A stretch of 64,000 nucleotides of DNA from Isoetes taiwanensis. Taxonomy: Eukaryota > Streptophyta > Lycopodiopsida > Isoetales > Isoetaceae. Positions 1 through 12,839 of the stretch are shown here, piece by piece (within the stretch, counting starts at the first letter, position 1; each line of letters starts with the position of its first letter). The notes below the pieces were generated by a model. That model made no database searches and was not told where the DNA came from. It saw nothing but the letters and a program-made list of their open reading frames with translations. Both the position numbers and the translations under genes were made by a program. The DNA lies in the NCBI GenBank assembly GCA_021234155.1, contig JAJEKV010000034.1, positions 5,346,028 to 5,410,027 of the forward strand. Reading direction: 5' to 3'.

Positions 1-414
1 GTTTTTAAAAACAATTTTTTATAGTGTTATTGTAAATCTTCACAGAAGTATTAGATTCTCTCATACCTTATTATTTTTGAGGTGCTTCTATTTCATGCCA
101 TGATGCAGATTTAAAGATCTCCAGTATTTCGTAATATATCCTCATGCTCGTGTGGTCTTCCTCTAGTGTGTGTGCACGTGATTGCATCATACTCCCCAAT
201 TTCATCTTCACAAATCGAGGAAGAAGGGTTTAGTTACAGGTAGATATGGAATACAACCTCGGGGGGGATCAATGTATATGGTAAGTACAATTTTGTCCAC
301 CTATAGCTTCAAGTATTTGAATTCAATTTTAGTTTTTGTGATTTGAACGTCCCACACACCCCCAGCCAATATGGCAAATTCTAAGTACATAATTTTCTAT
401 TCCATACTTCTTCT
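1..414. other. Unassigned AT-rich DNA
   Basis: No coding, RNA or repeat signal that I can support. It leads directly into the decayed reading frames that follow. Confidence 0.5.
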
Positions 415-3120
415 ATGGTTTATATTAGGATAACACTTCCATCGGAAGAATATGCAAAATCAAATGCATGCAAGACACAGATGCAAGAGAGTGATCATAA
501 TGCTTTAAGAAACAGTGGGGCAAAACATTTCGACATTTGGGCAGTTGCTGAATTATACCTTAGAAATCCCCTAAGAGGAAGCTATCCAAATCTTAATTCT
601 ATTGCAGAACTTGTGAAATATGTTTGTGATGGAAGATCAGGTTTGTTGGGATATTGTGAGAGCATTGTCCAATATAACATGCAATTGGTTCATCATATCA
701 GTCATCTAGCATACAGTTTGCAGCAAAAATAAGAAAAATCTTGTGGTTTGATAGAAGACAATCATAAATAGACTAAGCAGGTTCATGTGATAGAAAAAAA
801 AAATGAAATACCAGTTTCTCAATTAGAAACTTAGATCTCAAATATGAAGCAAGATTTTGTACTAATAGAATTTATTACAACACAAGTTGAAAGAACAAGT
901 TCACTTGCAATTCTTGATATTAAGAAGCATAGGTTACAAGCAACCTCATTGCAAAGAAGGTTAAGCAGGATAAAGAAGATATCATTTAGTCTTAGAGAAC
1001 GAAAAAGAAAGAGGAAGCCCATTAACGAGGAGAGCTGCTAGAATAAGGATTTATGCTATTAAGCAAGTGCTACAAGAGAAGAAAGGAAGAAAGGTGATCA
1101 ATGAAAATTTTGAAAAAATTGTAAGAAGTGTAGCTACAAAAGAAGAAATTTTGGCATTTGTTGAAGTCTCCATCAAATGTTGATCTCGGAAAAGATGTTA
1201 TTGACATGGTTATTACTGAAATCTATATAAAAGTTGTCATTGATAAAGTGCAAAGCATTTGTGATTTAACTGGAATTAGTATATAAGCTTACGAGTCATT
1301 ATTTAAGCTATTCTATGATGCCTTTAACATAGTTGGTACCAATAAAGTCATTGTTCCAAGGCCGCGCTATGTGAAGCAGGTGAGAACAAGAAGGAACAAT
1401 GACATTGAGAAAATATCACAACTGGTTGAATTCTTACCCTTTGTAGAAGTTGATGGCATGCTTGGTGGACCACATTGTATGGAGAGCATTAGGTCTAAAT
1501 GCTAGGAACTATTTATGGGTTAACTTGGAGAATATTCTGAAATTTATGGTTGTTTACTACAATTTGAATGTGATTGAGGTTGGAGGACAGCTAAAAGTTT
1601 GCTTAAAGCTGGACGAAATGGAACAAAAACATCAAGTAAAGTATGAGAGAGTATCTTAGTGCTCATGAGTAAGGCGCTATCACCATATTATGAGGAACAA
1701 AGGCAGTTGAAGAAGAAAGAAAAGGATCCAAAGAAGAAGCAAAGAGATTCGGAGTGATTTTCTATTCAATCAGAGGACCACACTTGGTGATTGGGCTTGT
1801 TTCAAGTTGAAAAGGAGAACTATATAGTCCTAAAATGAATGTTTGATCAAACAAATATTCCAGCAATGATTAAAAGATATAATGACGGTGAAAGACTAAA
1901 TGTTGAAGGGTATAGATCATTTCCGATTAAATTTCACATGGCTTCAGATCTAAAAACAGAGGATGCCATGTATAATATCAGTTCCATGAATTGCTTGTAT
2001 TGTGATCATGTAATGAAAAAGGCAAAGAACAGGCCTTCAATTAGCTGCAATCAAGATTTAGCATCTAATCGACATGAGAAAGATGACACTTTTGATCCCA
2101 TTTTACCAATTCCTATTAGAAAGAGTTCATGTCTGCACTCTCCATGCCATTGTTAGAATTGTTGAGAAGATGATTTTTCATTCGGACTATTTTGTATGGA
2201 ATATAAAAAATGAGATAAAAGGGAATGAAGCTATTGAGAAACTAGAGAAGATATTATCTGAAGCAGTCTACATGGCAGATGTGTCAAATTAGGGAAGGAC
2301 TTGAAGCTGTCTCATGGCAGAAGTTCAGTTTCAGCAAAGGTCTCTATTGTCCATGACAAGGCAAGGCATTTTCTGTCCAATGACAGTAAAAGAAAATGTA
2401 TCTTTTATTTTGGCAAGAAGCTGGTAGATGCTAAAAGGGATAAGATAGATGCCATGACAAGAAAATGTTATGCATAGAATACATTGTCTGATCTTAATGT
2501 CCTACTGCGAACGCAATACTTCACAGAGAAAGACAAGATAAATTTCAGTTTTTTGGTCAACAAGTTTACCAATGGGGAGAGCGTGAGGTCACGCATTATA
2601 TATATTTAATTTATGCACATGGCCCTTGGTTGGCAGACAAGTATGTCAACCTTGCTATTTGGAATACGCAAGGCATCGAGAAGTCACATAAGCAAGCCAA
2701 AATGGCTTTTAATAGAAAGATGCAGCGTGGCAGCAACAACACTTCTCATAAATCCAATCCATTCATTCAAATGACTCAATGGTTTTATAGAGGGGTCCTC
2801 TCACACGATATGAGGAAGATATAACAAGACGAACTGCGCCAAAACCTGATGATTTGGAAGAAGGAAATGAAGACAAGAGGCCTGGAAAAGTACTGAAGCT
2901 TCCAACAAGATGATAAAATGGCGAGGAAAGAGAAAAAGAGTTGGAAGCAGGTATTGTTCGTAGAAACATTGCGATGACAAGTAGAGTAAATGCATCTACA
3001 TGGAAATTGCATGCTTCATGCTTCCTATCTTTGATGGAAGTTTGTCCGTTAATAAATTTGCTCATGCTGAAAACCTATGTAAGTTGGGAGACTCGCAACC
3101 CTTGCAGGAATTTCTCTAGT
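415..3120 (+). pseudogene. Decayed transposon-like coding region, family not recognised
   Basis: A string of plus-strand coding fragments (about 415-732, 1320-1470, 1560-1660, 1839-2156, 2630-2824) reads as one broken protein of several hundred residues. Frameshifts and stops separate the pieces. Visible parts are a stretch with KHFDIWAVAELYLRNP, a basic Lys/Arg-rich segment near 990-1020, a middle segment with LKLDEMEQ, a CLYCDHV Cys pair near 1995, and a C-terminal block with NTQGIEKSHKQAKMAFNR followed by NPFIQMTQWFYR. The composition (basic segment, Cys pair, invariant-looking WFYR end) suggests a protein carried by a DNA transposon, but I do not recognise the family. No terminal repeats were identified. 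It may instead be a decayed host gene; the lack of GT-AG boundaries at the frame changes favours decay over introns. Confidence 0.4.
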
Positions 3121-4490
3121 TAGATTGTTGTAAGAAGGTCTAGCAAGTACTAGCTTACTACAAGTTTAATTCACTAGACATATGTATTCTTAGTAAGAAC
3201 ATAAAACTGCACACGATAACAACTTTTATTTCGAATTCCATCTGGTGTAATCTGGATTTATTTAATGTCATAACCATCATAGGCACAAAAAGGAAAAATT
3301 TGGTACAATCTCTTTTGCAATAAGCTGGCAATTCCTAGTCCAGAGGATATACAAGATGCTTCAGCTAGGTACTTTTCAGTATCTTGTATTAAGATGATCA
3401 GCAAACTCTATTGCCGCAACACAAGGGGTCTGGATAATCTGCTCCAGCCAATTGTGTGAAAAATGAATTTTCTCTTGTAGGTGAATCATATTTGAAAAAA
3501 GTGCCCATATTTTGTTAGTCATGGTCTATGAAACAGAGGTGAGCACACACTTGTGGTCCTCATTTATGATCTGAAAATGCCTTAGTGATGTGTAAAATAT
3601 TTCAGATAGAGATTACTTGCCTTAGGCAGCCCATATATAGTCTCTGGATTACCATTGCAAAAGGTTAGAAATATTCTAAAATCTAAGAGCCATTCTAGAA
3701 GGATAGTGAGGGAAAAGAATATTGCAGCGTGACTAGCAGTGACAACTCTCAAATGAGTTTTTGATGGTTCCTACACATGGAAGGAATCGAAGGCCAATGA
3801 TGAGCCATTGAATTTATCATTAGGGTTAGGAAATATTGAAGTGGAGGTAAGCTCTTTCAATGCAGGCCAGGATACAGATCAATGCCTTCCAAGATACATT
3901 ACGGACTTGCATTTTGTCTTATGTGCCTTTGCCAATGAGTTAAACTTGGCATATGCATCTGCAAGAAAAATGACATACTTGAGGTTCTAGATAAACATCT
4001 GCAATTACTAAACCCTCAGTAGTCATTATCTCCGCTTGTCTAGTATCATCATTACTGCAAAGGTTTTTCCCTTGAAAACCTTTCGAGGCAGGGGTTTTTT
4101 AATCCTAGTAGTAATGATTGTACTAGCTCATTGTATGGGTCCCATGACCTATTGGTCTCCGTGGACGTTAAAAAAACTATTCTACTCTATTCTATTCAAT
4201 AGTAAAGTTCTGCATCTTCTTTAATTCCATAATGCCAACTATAAGAATCTGCTGAATCACATGCCAATTGAAAGGGCTAAGAAAAATTAGACTAAAAAAA
4301 TTGATAGATGTACCAGAACTTCATGATCATTAACACTATATTTTCAATGACATCACAGCAATATATGTTGCCCAAGTTTCTCACTTGTAACTGTAGACAA
4401 CCACTTTGACCATTCTGGAAATGAGTATTATGTTCATTCTCTGAACATTTGTCTGCTTCAATATTGCAAATATTGACTCGATTATCTTTA
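3121..4490. other. Unassigned DNA
   Basis: Short reading frames only. I see no recognisable protein, RNA gene or ordered repeat in this stretch. Confidence 0.4.
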
Positions 4491-4492
4491 TT

Positions 4493-6086
4493 TTAAACTC
4501 TAAAATTTTCTACATTATTAGCTTGTTTTCCTTCTATACTTTGAACTTTTATCCCCCTTATGTCCATGCTCTTTTGACAAGTGAGGTTGGAGAAATGCCT
4601 GGCTTTGCAATTATGGCAGAAGTTTGGTAATCCTACCCATCTCAACTGGAGACTAATTTGTTTGCCAAAGAAATCAATGAGAGGGATAGAGGTGGAAATT
4701 GATTTGGAGATGTCAAGTTGGATAAAGCATTTCAAGGGCTTATATGGGGAAAACTCAGTGGAAATATAGGTGCCAATGGAGTTAAAGATGTTACAGAATC
4801 ATTCTTCACTCTAGTAGAGTTCACTCATGCTAACAGAAGCAATGAAGAATTTTTCAAAATCACTGATAGGAATAAAAGGGCTCCATTTCATAAAGGAAAT
4901 TTGGGAAGTGTTAAAGGTTGATCGACCAAGTTTGAGCATAAAGTTTGCAATTCTTTCATTGCCACATTCCATAAGAAGATAGGGATAATTAAGCCAATAA
5001 ATGGAATTTATGATAATTCCTTTGTGGAGTCTGCGAAGATGATCCCATAATTTCTCAATTCTAATTCCAACTCTATCCACACAAATAATGACAACAGTAG
5101 TGGAGAGAGATTCTATTTTTGAAGCAATTGAAGAATTGTTCAGGTGAATACCTTTGTAGAGTTGGAGATTGGGCTGAGTCAGGTATTGCACGTTGAAAAA
5201 TTCTAAATTACTTGTTGAGCAGGTCTGGGAGCACCGTAAGGGATGGAAACTCCATTAGCATCTAGAGGAGGAGTAACATTGTCAAGACTAGGATCCTTAG
5301 ACAGATTGTCCCATTGTGGAACATCAGAAGAGAAATGTTGCATTTCTTTGGAAAGGAAGTTTAAATCAGCAAAATTCCCAAATTTAATCACTTTATAAGG
5401 ATCAGAATAGAAAGAACTTAACTGGTTTGGGAGATCGCTTCTTTGGGATGAGGGAAGAAGCATAAACTTGTGAAGAAGAATAAGCGAATTAACATTTAGA
5501 GTTTTTGAAATATTTGAATTTTTTAAATTTTCAAGTTTTTTAGCCATAATGAGGAAAAACAGGGGACAGAAGGAAATTGACGAGAAGAATGACGAGGTAC
5601 AAGCAGAGAATGGGAAATTAGAGGAGAAAACGAGACAAAACTAGCTAGGTAACAGGTTGATTAGGTAGAAAGACCAAAGATTTGCCATAAAATTTAAAGC
5701 CAGTAAAAAATTCAAGCCTGGGATCATTCTGAGAAGACTCTGACTGAGATCTTTCTGTCCGTCCATTCACAAAATACCTGGAAGATTGCTGTAGGTGAGA
5801 TATTTTTCTTCCCTGTGAATTCAAGAAGCGAGGATTCTATAATTTCACTTTCAAAATCCCTTGAGCAGGGAACAAAGATGTATTCGGGTGTGAAGAGAGA
5901 GTCTGGGAATGTTTGCTTGAACACCAATTGATCCCAAAGTTCAGAGAATGATCCTTGAAGAAAACCACAGGTTATTCTCTGATCATGCTTCAGAATTATG
6001 AAGAAATTACCATCCATATATAGCTTGAGATGAGGGGAATCAGCTGGGTGCTGGGCCTCTACAAGGCCAGCAATCAAATTAGCCAA
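4493..6086 (-). pseudogene. L1-type LINE ORF1 (gag-like, DUF4283/zinc-knuckle) relic
   Basis: Minus-strand fragments at 5724-6086, 5203-5547, 4811-5191 and 4493-4735 follow one another in the order of a plant L1 ORF1 protein, an RNA-binding chaperone for retrotransposition. The central fragment contains MKWSPFIPIS, matching the W-x-P-F segment of DUF4283. The last contains FIQLDISKSI, then a Cys/His cluster (CHNCKARHFSNLTC), which corresponds to the zinc knuckle at the end of such proteins, although the histidine is displaced by one position. The pieces lie in different frames with stops between them, so no intact protein can be made. No matching ORF2 lies immediately downstream on this strand, so the copy is partial or rearranged. 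The assignment of the first two fragments rests mostly on position. Confidence 0.5.
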
Positions 6087-6721
6087 AGTTTCGATTCAAT
6101 GGCAAAATTTCTGATGAATTTTCATCAAGAAAGTGTTCGAATCGAATGAGACAAAAATTTCAAGAAAAATGGCGCATTTTTGCTGACGTGTTCTCCCATG
6201 TTGCTCCTCGCGTACACTACACTACATCACGAAAAATATCAGGGCTTCACCAGCATGGTATTAGATAGACACTACAGCTTCCAGGAAGAGTTAAAGATCG
6301 CCAGGATGGAGCGAATATTCTATGAGAAACAATATTTGGAGAATTACTATGGTAATCTTTAGAATATTCTTAAAAATGAACATTCGAGACATGATAACTT
6401 CATTTGATCCAACGGCAAGCAATGGTCCGATCGAAAGCACTGGTGGGAGAAGCAAGGTTTAAGAACCTGGAACTATTTGCCTACAACCACACCCCAAGGC
6501 ATCCTAGTCGTCAACAATGTTTATGCTCGAGCATATTCAAAGCCCCCCAAAAAATTACAAGAATTTCGAAGTGATATCGGAAAGCCGTATCCACCACGCC
6601 ATATTCGGTCGCCCATTCTAATGGAAATTTTGAGGGTTTTCGTGTAGCAGCTCCCAAAGAATCCCCTGTCCAATCTCCATTAGAGTGTGCTTCTGGCTAA
6701 TTAGAAGAATTGGGAGCCGTC
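6087..6721. promoter_or_regulatory. Upstream region of the Yippee-like gene
   Basis: Lies between a LINE relic and the Yippee-like start codon. It must hold the 5' untranslated region and probably the core promoter. I cannot place a TATA box or transcription start with confidence. Plant genes of this family may also have a 5' leader intron, which I cannot exclude here. Confidence 0.3.
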
Positions 6722-8274
6722 ATGGGGGATGCTGATCTAGTAGTGCTCAAAGGTCCACGGATTTATAGTTGCAGTAATTGTCGTAACCATGTTGCTGATC
6801 ATGATGATGCTATTTCAAAGTCCTTTCAGGTGAGAAGAATGCTATTTGAAGTTGTTAGAGTCTTGGCGTGTTTCTCTTTGCTTGCTTACCTTAGTAGAAA
6901 AGATTAATCGGTACATTATTTACAGCAAGTTTGATGTTTTGTTGAGATTCTAGCTTGCAGCCTGGAAGTATTGTTTGAAAATCTTGTGGTAAGTTGTAAT
7001 ATGATTATGGTGCGTAATATGACATGATAGCTTACAGAAAAACTGTTAAGGGGGCATGGATAATCCATACAATATGGAAATGCGAACTTAACAATTTTCT
7101 GGAATTCTGAGGTCACGAGGGGCTTAAGTTAACTTCTAGGGAAGCCGCCAAAACAGTTATAACAACCACCGAATCTATTCATAAAGATTTTGGGCGAGTT
7201 AGGAACTTGGATTAGTTTGCTGATTTTAATACGCAACTAAAAAGTATGCAGCAGGTTACCTTACATATCACCGAGCCCTATAATTTAGTGCTGGCTGACA
7301 AAAGAAGTTTGGTAGTTACATATTATATCACTGAGCCCTAAATATGGTCTGTGAAACACTGTCAATTAAGAGCAAAGATTCCACAAATGACAGGTTTGTC
7401 AATTTTGTTTACCTGCCTAGGATGTGAGAAAAAGTACAGAAACTAGGCTAGGAAGGATGTGTTGTTTCATGCTCTTATTATAAGAACAAAGGAATTGCTG
7501 TACCAAGCTGCCCTGAGGTTTGGGCTAACAAGTTCTTACTGAAATATACCTGCTAAATGCCTCCATCATGTGAATTGTCCCCCTGTTTTCTACAGCATGA
7601 CCTTGATATTCATAGCGAGATCTATAGCAGATTCATCTCTTGCAATTTCTACTGTTATTTTAGTGTACATCATTTACATCTTCTGTTTCACATGAATCAA
7701 ATGGAGGGTGCAATGCTTTCTTCTTAGGTATCATGCTGCCAACTGACATGCCATGTCGCATTGTAGGTCGAGATTTACATATTTGAATTGTTCAAATGGC
7801 TGCGAAAGTTATAGATGTGCGTGCCAGGCAGAATCTTTGCTTTCAAACCAGAGCTGATGCGCATGCTCTTTAAGGTTGCGCGTTATGTGGAAGAAGGCAG
7901 CATGAATGGTTTTGTTGTTATATTGCTTTTTCTTGTTTGTCAGATTTTTGCAACATATTTCTTTCAGGGTTGTGTTTACTATCTCCTTATGGTTTTTGCA
8001 TACGGTCTCTGATATACCCTAACAGTATGGTAATGTTTTATCACAGGGAAGGAATGGAAGAGCATATCTTCTTGCTCATGTAGTTAACATTATAGTTGGC
8101 CCACCAGAAGATAGACAGCTTATGACTGGGCTGCATACAGTGGCAAATATATTTTGTTCACAGTGCTTGGCAATTTTAGGCTGGAAATATGAAAAGGCGT
8201 ATGTTGAATCTCAGAAGTACAAAGAGGGGAAGTATATACTTGAGAAAACTAAAATAATGAAGGAAGATTGGTAA
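6722..8274 (+). CDS. Yippee-like zinc-binding protein (two exons)
   Basis: Coding exons are 6722-6829 and 8047-8274, separated by a 1,217-bp intron with GTGAGA at its start and TTATCACAG at its end. The intron is phase 0. The 111-residue product is a full-length Yippee/YPEL protein, a small conserved eukaryotic family built on one zinc-binding fold. Two CxxC pairs are present (residues 17/20, in YSCSNC, and 73/76, in FCSQC) with exactly 52 residues between them, as the family requires. Other hallmark segments are [14 protein letters not shown] across the splice junction, [18 protein letters not shown] and [12 protein letters not shown]. The methionine at 6722 is preferred because plant members start a few residues before the VxLxGPRIYSC segment. 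Animal members are linked to cell-cycle and centrosome roles; the function in plants is not settled. No frameshifts or stops: it looks functional. Confidence 0.93.
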
Positions 8275-9104
8275 TCATCACTGTACATAAAAGAATTTGG
8301 CAAGTGGCAAGGCTTGTATGTCTCGTGTAAAGATTAGCTTGCCCTATTACTTGTACATGATTCTGTCAAAATAACATGAGTCTCTGAATGCTGATGATGC
8401 ACCTTTGCAGTTCATGTTCTGTATATTTCAATGCGTGGATTTAAGGATCCATATAATTGTAAAGAACAGATTTTACATTTATCCTAAAAGCTTTGTTCGT
8501 GTATATTAGGTCAAAGTGCAAAAGTGTATAAAGATATAAGGTTAAATCGTAGGGAAAAACTCTGAAATACGTCTCGTCTCTTAGTTATTCGCGTGCCTCA
8601 AATTTTGGCTAAACAAATTTCAACCTCAACACTGTGCAGTTTAGCATGGATTTGCAGAGGCCGCGTAAAGGAGGGGGCGCTTGTTAGTATGCAACAAGAA
8701 CTACTCCTTCAGTTGATCTTGATCCGCTGGTTAATCCTCCACTCCTTTCACCAAGTGCATTGAGAACGGAATTTTTGAGTCTGGGATTTTTGACAGCATG
8801 GGAAAGTTTCTTTGAGAAGAAGCAACAATTTTGATCTGACACCGCCAACTGAGCAGCTGATGAACAGATGTTAGAAGCAATGGACAAATAGTTGCCGGAT
8901 GTAGCAAGAATATGGGCCTTATCGGATCTATGGGGTTAGAATATGGTTGCAAGGTAAAAAGAAGAGCCAACCACCACTTAAAACATTTGGAGATTTTAGG
9001 AAGGCTTTTAAATCAGATAACACAGTATGACCTAAACAACGGGACATGAAACAATCTACCAAATACACTTCTAAGTTCCCTTGTTGGTGCAAATGGAAGA
9101 ACTA
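8275..9104. other. 3' flank of the Yippee-like gene, otherwise unassigned
   Basis: Contains the 3' untranslated region of the upstream gene, whose end I could not fix. A minus-strand frame at 8684-8887 is open for 67 codons but has no recognisable family features. Confidence 0.35.
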
Positions 9105-9300
9105 ATTGAGATGAGATGAGATGAGATAAAACAAGATAAGTTTTTTAACATCGAGGGGAAGCTCTATGACATATATGATGAAGTACATGCAAAGGGCGAG
9201 AGCCCAAACTAAAACTTGGGGGCTAAACCCCATCTTAAGAATAGAAGAACATAAAATTATGAACAAAGATAACGAACCCCAAGAGAATAGTATATCCATA
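9105..9300 (-). mobile_element. Possible LINE 3' end relic
   Basis: Read on the minus strand, this stretch has a GGGGTTTAGCCCCC-type segment and a GGGCTCTCGCCC segment. It ends in a short tandem tail of TCTCA units (seen on the plus strand as GAGAT repeats at 9111-9127). A simple-sequence tail after a 3' untranslated region fits a non-LTR retroelement end. No protein domain is left, so this is a weak call. Confidence 0.3.
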
Positions 9301-9305
9301 CTACA

Positions 9306-9335
9306 CTAGAAACGTGTGCCCGGCAATGCCGGGCA
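9306..9335 (-). mobile_element. Helitron 3' terminus
   Basis: On the minus strand a GC-rich hairpin (plus positions 9317-9335, arms TGCCCGGC/GCCGGGCA, three-base loop) is followed by 11 nt ending in CTAG, and then by T. Hairpin, about ten bases, CTRR and insertion next to T is the known 3' end of Helitron rolling-circle transposons. The element would extend to the right from 9306. I could not find its TC-starting 5' end and saw no Rep/helicase coding sequence, so it is probably a non-autonomous or truncated copy. Confidence 0.55.
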
Positions 9336-11997
9336 TTAGTTGGATGCGTGGAATGGGGAGATGCAATAGAGTGCATAAGTTGAATGGTATGTAATGGATT
9401 GTCTAGAGTTTATCATATTTGTTGATGCTTGTGAAAATGAAGATGATGGTAGTGGGAATTTTGGTAAATAGTTGGTCATTCAAATTTGTAAAGTTATATT
9501 AGCATAGTGTGTGGAACATGGGAAAAGGTGTGTGGGAATGTTATGTATGTTTACTTTCATATGAGTGGCAAATGGTGGTGTAAGATGTTGGTGTATTACA
9601 TTGTACCCGTAATTGCTAGACTATTTACTTTTTTGGATGGGAGTGGATAACAGTCTTGCCAAATGTATATGAATGGCCTCCTCATATGAATTGTTTCCTC
9701 CATATGTCCTACATGACAGGTGATTAGTTAAACTACTTAGAAATCATATCTACAAACAAAAATCATATATGATTTTAGAACCTATATGTGATGGGTAAAT
9801 ATTCTTCTATGGGTCATTTTGAGAAATGACTACTTTTACCATGTCATACGTAATGGGTGGCCGACGATAAGGGCATTCGCATGTGACAAATGTTAAGAGT
9901 ATGTTTGATTGTATCATCAAATTTGTGTTGCATAGGTTCATTGTATAAAATGGTTCATTAAACAAACAACTCATGAGAAAGCATAAGGCATTATAAGAAA
10001 CGCGGGAGTGAAATGATCATTGCATGAATAGCGAACACGTGAAAATGATTTATAAAACAAACAACAATAAACCTTAGGGTTTAGATATTCTGTGTGTGGG
10101 TGACAAATTGTGCAATGTGAGATTTAAGTGGAGTACATATTGAAATGTATGAGTGAACAAAAAATCATTAACCACTGCCGGAAGTACATATAGCAGGTGC
10201 AATTGCAAAAAATCTGGATGTCTTGAGTTGTAAGTATAAACTAAACTATCATTACTTCTTATATTTGACAGTCGAAATTGTGAACCCACTCTAAAAATAT
10301 GCCAGCATAAATCACATAAGAACGATAGCAAAGGAAACATTGAGGCCATAGTTGAACCACACGCTAAAGGAAAGACATTTGAAAGCCTGATCTCTCAAAA
10401 GGACTTATACCTGGAGCACCGCGTTCGTCAAGAAGTTCCAAATGTAGTGGAATCAAGATGCATGCAATAATTTTGAATATAAGATTGCTGCAAATTAAGG
10501 AACCTATCAGATCTACATTTAGAAAGAATTCAACTCGCCAAACCATGCAATTCTGATCCATAAATGACAATGGAAATGGCTATTTTGAGCATCATTTCAA
10601 TATGTTCCTATTTTTAAATTGAATTAAATTAACCTACCAAGCCACTGCATCTATATTTATAGAGATCAAAGCAACTAAAAAATCTTATAACTTATTCAAA
10701 AACCTTCACAAATAATTGAATAGAAACCTGGTTTTTGTCGCCTCCTGGTTTGTGCCACCTTCTAACCCAGCGGTTTGCCTCTGCTCCTTTGAACTCTAGA
10801 AACCAAGAGGACTTGCCAAAATTAGTAGACATTAATTAGAGAAACATGGAAATTGGAAATCAAACTTGTACATAAGACAATAGTGGTGCAAATGAGTATC
10901 ACAGTACAGTTTTGGTTTGTGGAAATGATAGAATATGATCAGAAGGCTAATGCAGGAGAAACAGCAAGTGTCACAGCAGCAGAAATTATAGATAACATTC
11001 CAATTGTTGGTCTATCACGAACTGATCATTGTTGGACATGCAGATGTGTCTTTAAGATTATGGAATGCAAAGTTACAGAGCCTCTTCATTAAACACATGG
11101 AAATGTTGTTACGCTTGCCCTTGGACTTAAAAAAAATACTCATAACTTGCCAATTAGTTTAGGATCCTACCAAAGTCTTTCCTATATCTGTATATCATTC
11201 TCACAGAGAAAAAAACAGTAGGAATATTCACCCAAAGATATTCTGGCACCTGATCCTAAACTTACTAGATTAACCTCTAAAGAGATCAATTGAGTAGTAT
11301 GAGAGCACTAAGGAGAGATAAAAAAAAAACAGAAAATCAAAATACCTTGAGAATGATAAGAATTTTTAGTCTAAATGTACAAAGCCGTCTAGAAGCTTTA
11401 ATGCTGAAGAACAACGATTTGCAGCGATGAATTTCTAATCTTTTCCATTTTGACAACGCACCCCAAAGTTATTCTACCAGCTTTGTAGCTGAGAATGGCG
11501 CCCAAAGAAGAACCTAATGCATTCATCTGTAAAAAAAACAACGAATAAATAAATAGGGCTGATGGCATTAGAAGATTCCAAAAAAAACAAAAAATAAGAA
11601 CACCTTAAGAGACTTGAGAATGAGAAGAGATCTTTGAGTCTCGGTGATGGAAACTGTCCAGAAGCTTTAATCCTGTAAAGCAAGCATTTGCATTAGTTTT
11701 AGTTTAGCAAGTATGCATTTTAATTTTTGCTCGTTTCTACAATTTACAACATTCAGCTCAAGCAAAATGCACGATCCAGCATATGGTCCAGCTCAGTTTT
11801 ACCCAGCTCTGATTGAGGCGCCAAATCATAGAGCGCAACGAAAAATCTTGAGGTGCCAAGGATCTTTAAGTCAGCAAGGAGTGAACTGAGATGTATTTAC
11901 ATCGAAGTAGGAGGTGGATGGAGAGGTAGCTCGGCCAGTTCAAATTGACATTGAATGCCCGCAACTACCATCCCGCAGGGAGAACGCAAACTGGAAG
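9336..11997. other. Unassigned DNA, possibly Helitron body at its left
   Basis: AT-rich, no supported gene. The left part may be the body of the Helitron whose 3' end is at 9306. Near 11030-11090 one frame reads GHADVSLRLWNAK, which resembles a WD40 blade, but it is a single short segment without neighbouring blades. Confidence 0.35.
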
Positions 11998-12031
11998 GGA
12001 ACGCCGCATGCGGCGTTACATGCGGCGTTCC
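11998..12031. repeat. Inverted repeat (13-bp arms, 8-bp spacer)
   Basis: Arms GGAACGCCGCATG and CATGCGGCGTTCC are perfect reverse complements at 11998-12010 and 12019-12031. It is GC-rich in an AT-rich background and would form a strong hairpin. No CTRR motif follows on either strand, so I do not call it a Helitron end. Confidence 0.6.
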
Positions 12032-12379
12032 AGCACGGTTCCCAACCCTATCCCAAAATAAAAAAGAAGATTAGAGGTAGCCTAGCCAGGGGTTTGGAGG
12101 CCAACAATTGCGAATGATGGCCATGCCACCCTGCGTGCCACCCATATACACTAACCACTTCTTTTGTATTCTCACTTCCCGAAGCTCTTCATGCCTTCTA
12201 GCCAGTTGCAGAGGGGAGAGATCTTCATGTATAGAGAAATGACTCCCATGTTGTAAAACGTATACGGTCCTGTGGTGTTTGAAAATGCACTAAAATAAAC
12301 TGGGCCAGTCCAATCTATGAGCATCAACCCGTGTAGCTGCGACGATGCCAGGGCTCGGCAAATGCATCATATGCATGAA

Positions 12380-12838
12380 TTAATGTTCAGTTTTCTTCGC
12401 ATCCGAGCATTCAATTGTCTCAGGTACTCTGGCTTGTTCCAACCAACTTGATTCTGGTTCCTTGAGATTATCCTGTGCCTCCTCTGCCATTTGTCTGTCA
12501 ATGTCCTCTGTTTGTACATCCTTGTCTGCTGGCTGGGATTGCTCGTCCTTGCACCATGCCATGAACTTCAATATGCTCTTCGGTCCGCATGCTGGCATCA
12601 ACATGGAGTGCCTTAGTAGACACCTGAGGAGACTTCTCTGAGAACTTTAAGACGGTAGAGTAAAGCAGAATTAGAAGTTCATATAGGTCTTTCCCCTCTA
12701 TTAAAATATTTGTACCTTGGTAGAGTTTGCACCAAAGGCCTGAAATCAGGTCTTGACCCGATATACCGAAGCAAGGGAGTACGAGTGCTTGGAGATCAAT
12801 TACCTGTTCTAGCAATGGCTTCGCTAGTGATGTGCCTG
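12380..12838 (-). other. Minus-strand reading frames of unknown nature beside the LTR
   Basis: Two overlapping minus-strand frames (12380-12604 and 12498-12965) are open here. The first encodes an acidic, Gln-rich peptide containing KDEQSQPADKDVQTED. Neither matches a family I recognise. The position next to a putative LTR suggests retroelement-derived or flanking sequence. Confidence 0.25.
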
Positions 12839-12839
12839 T

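Noticed and set aside
10853-11092. WD40 protein gene
   Set aside because: Only one GHADVSLRLWN-like segment in a frame other than the longest one. No second blade or splice sites.
11998-12031. Helitron or transposon end
   Set aside because: Strong hairpin but no terminal motif, target duplication or partner repeat.
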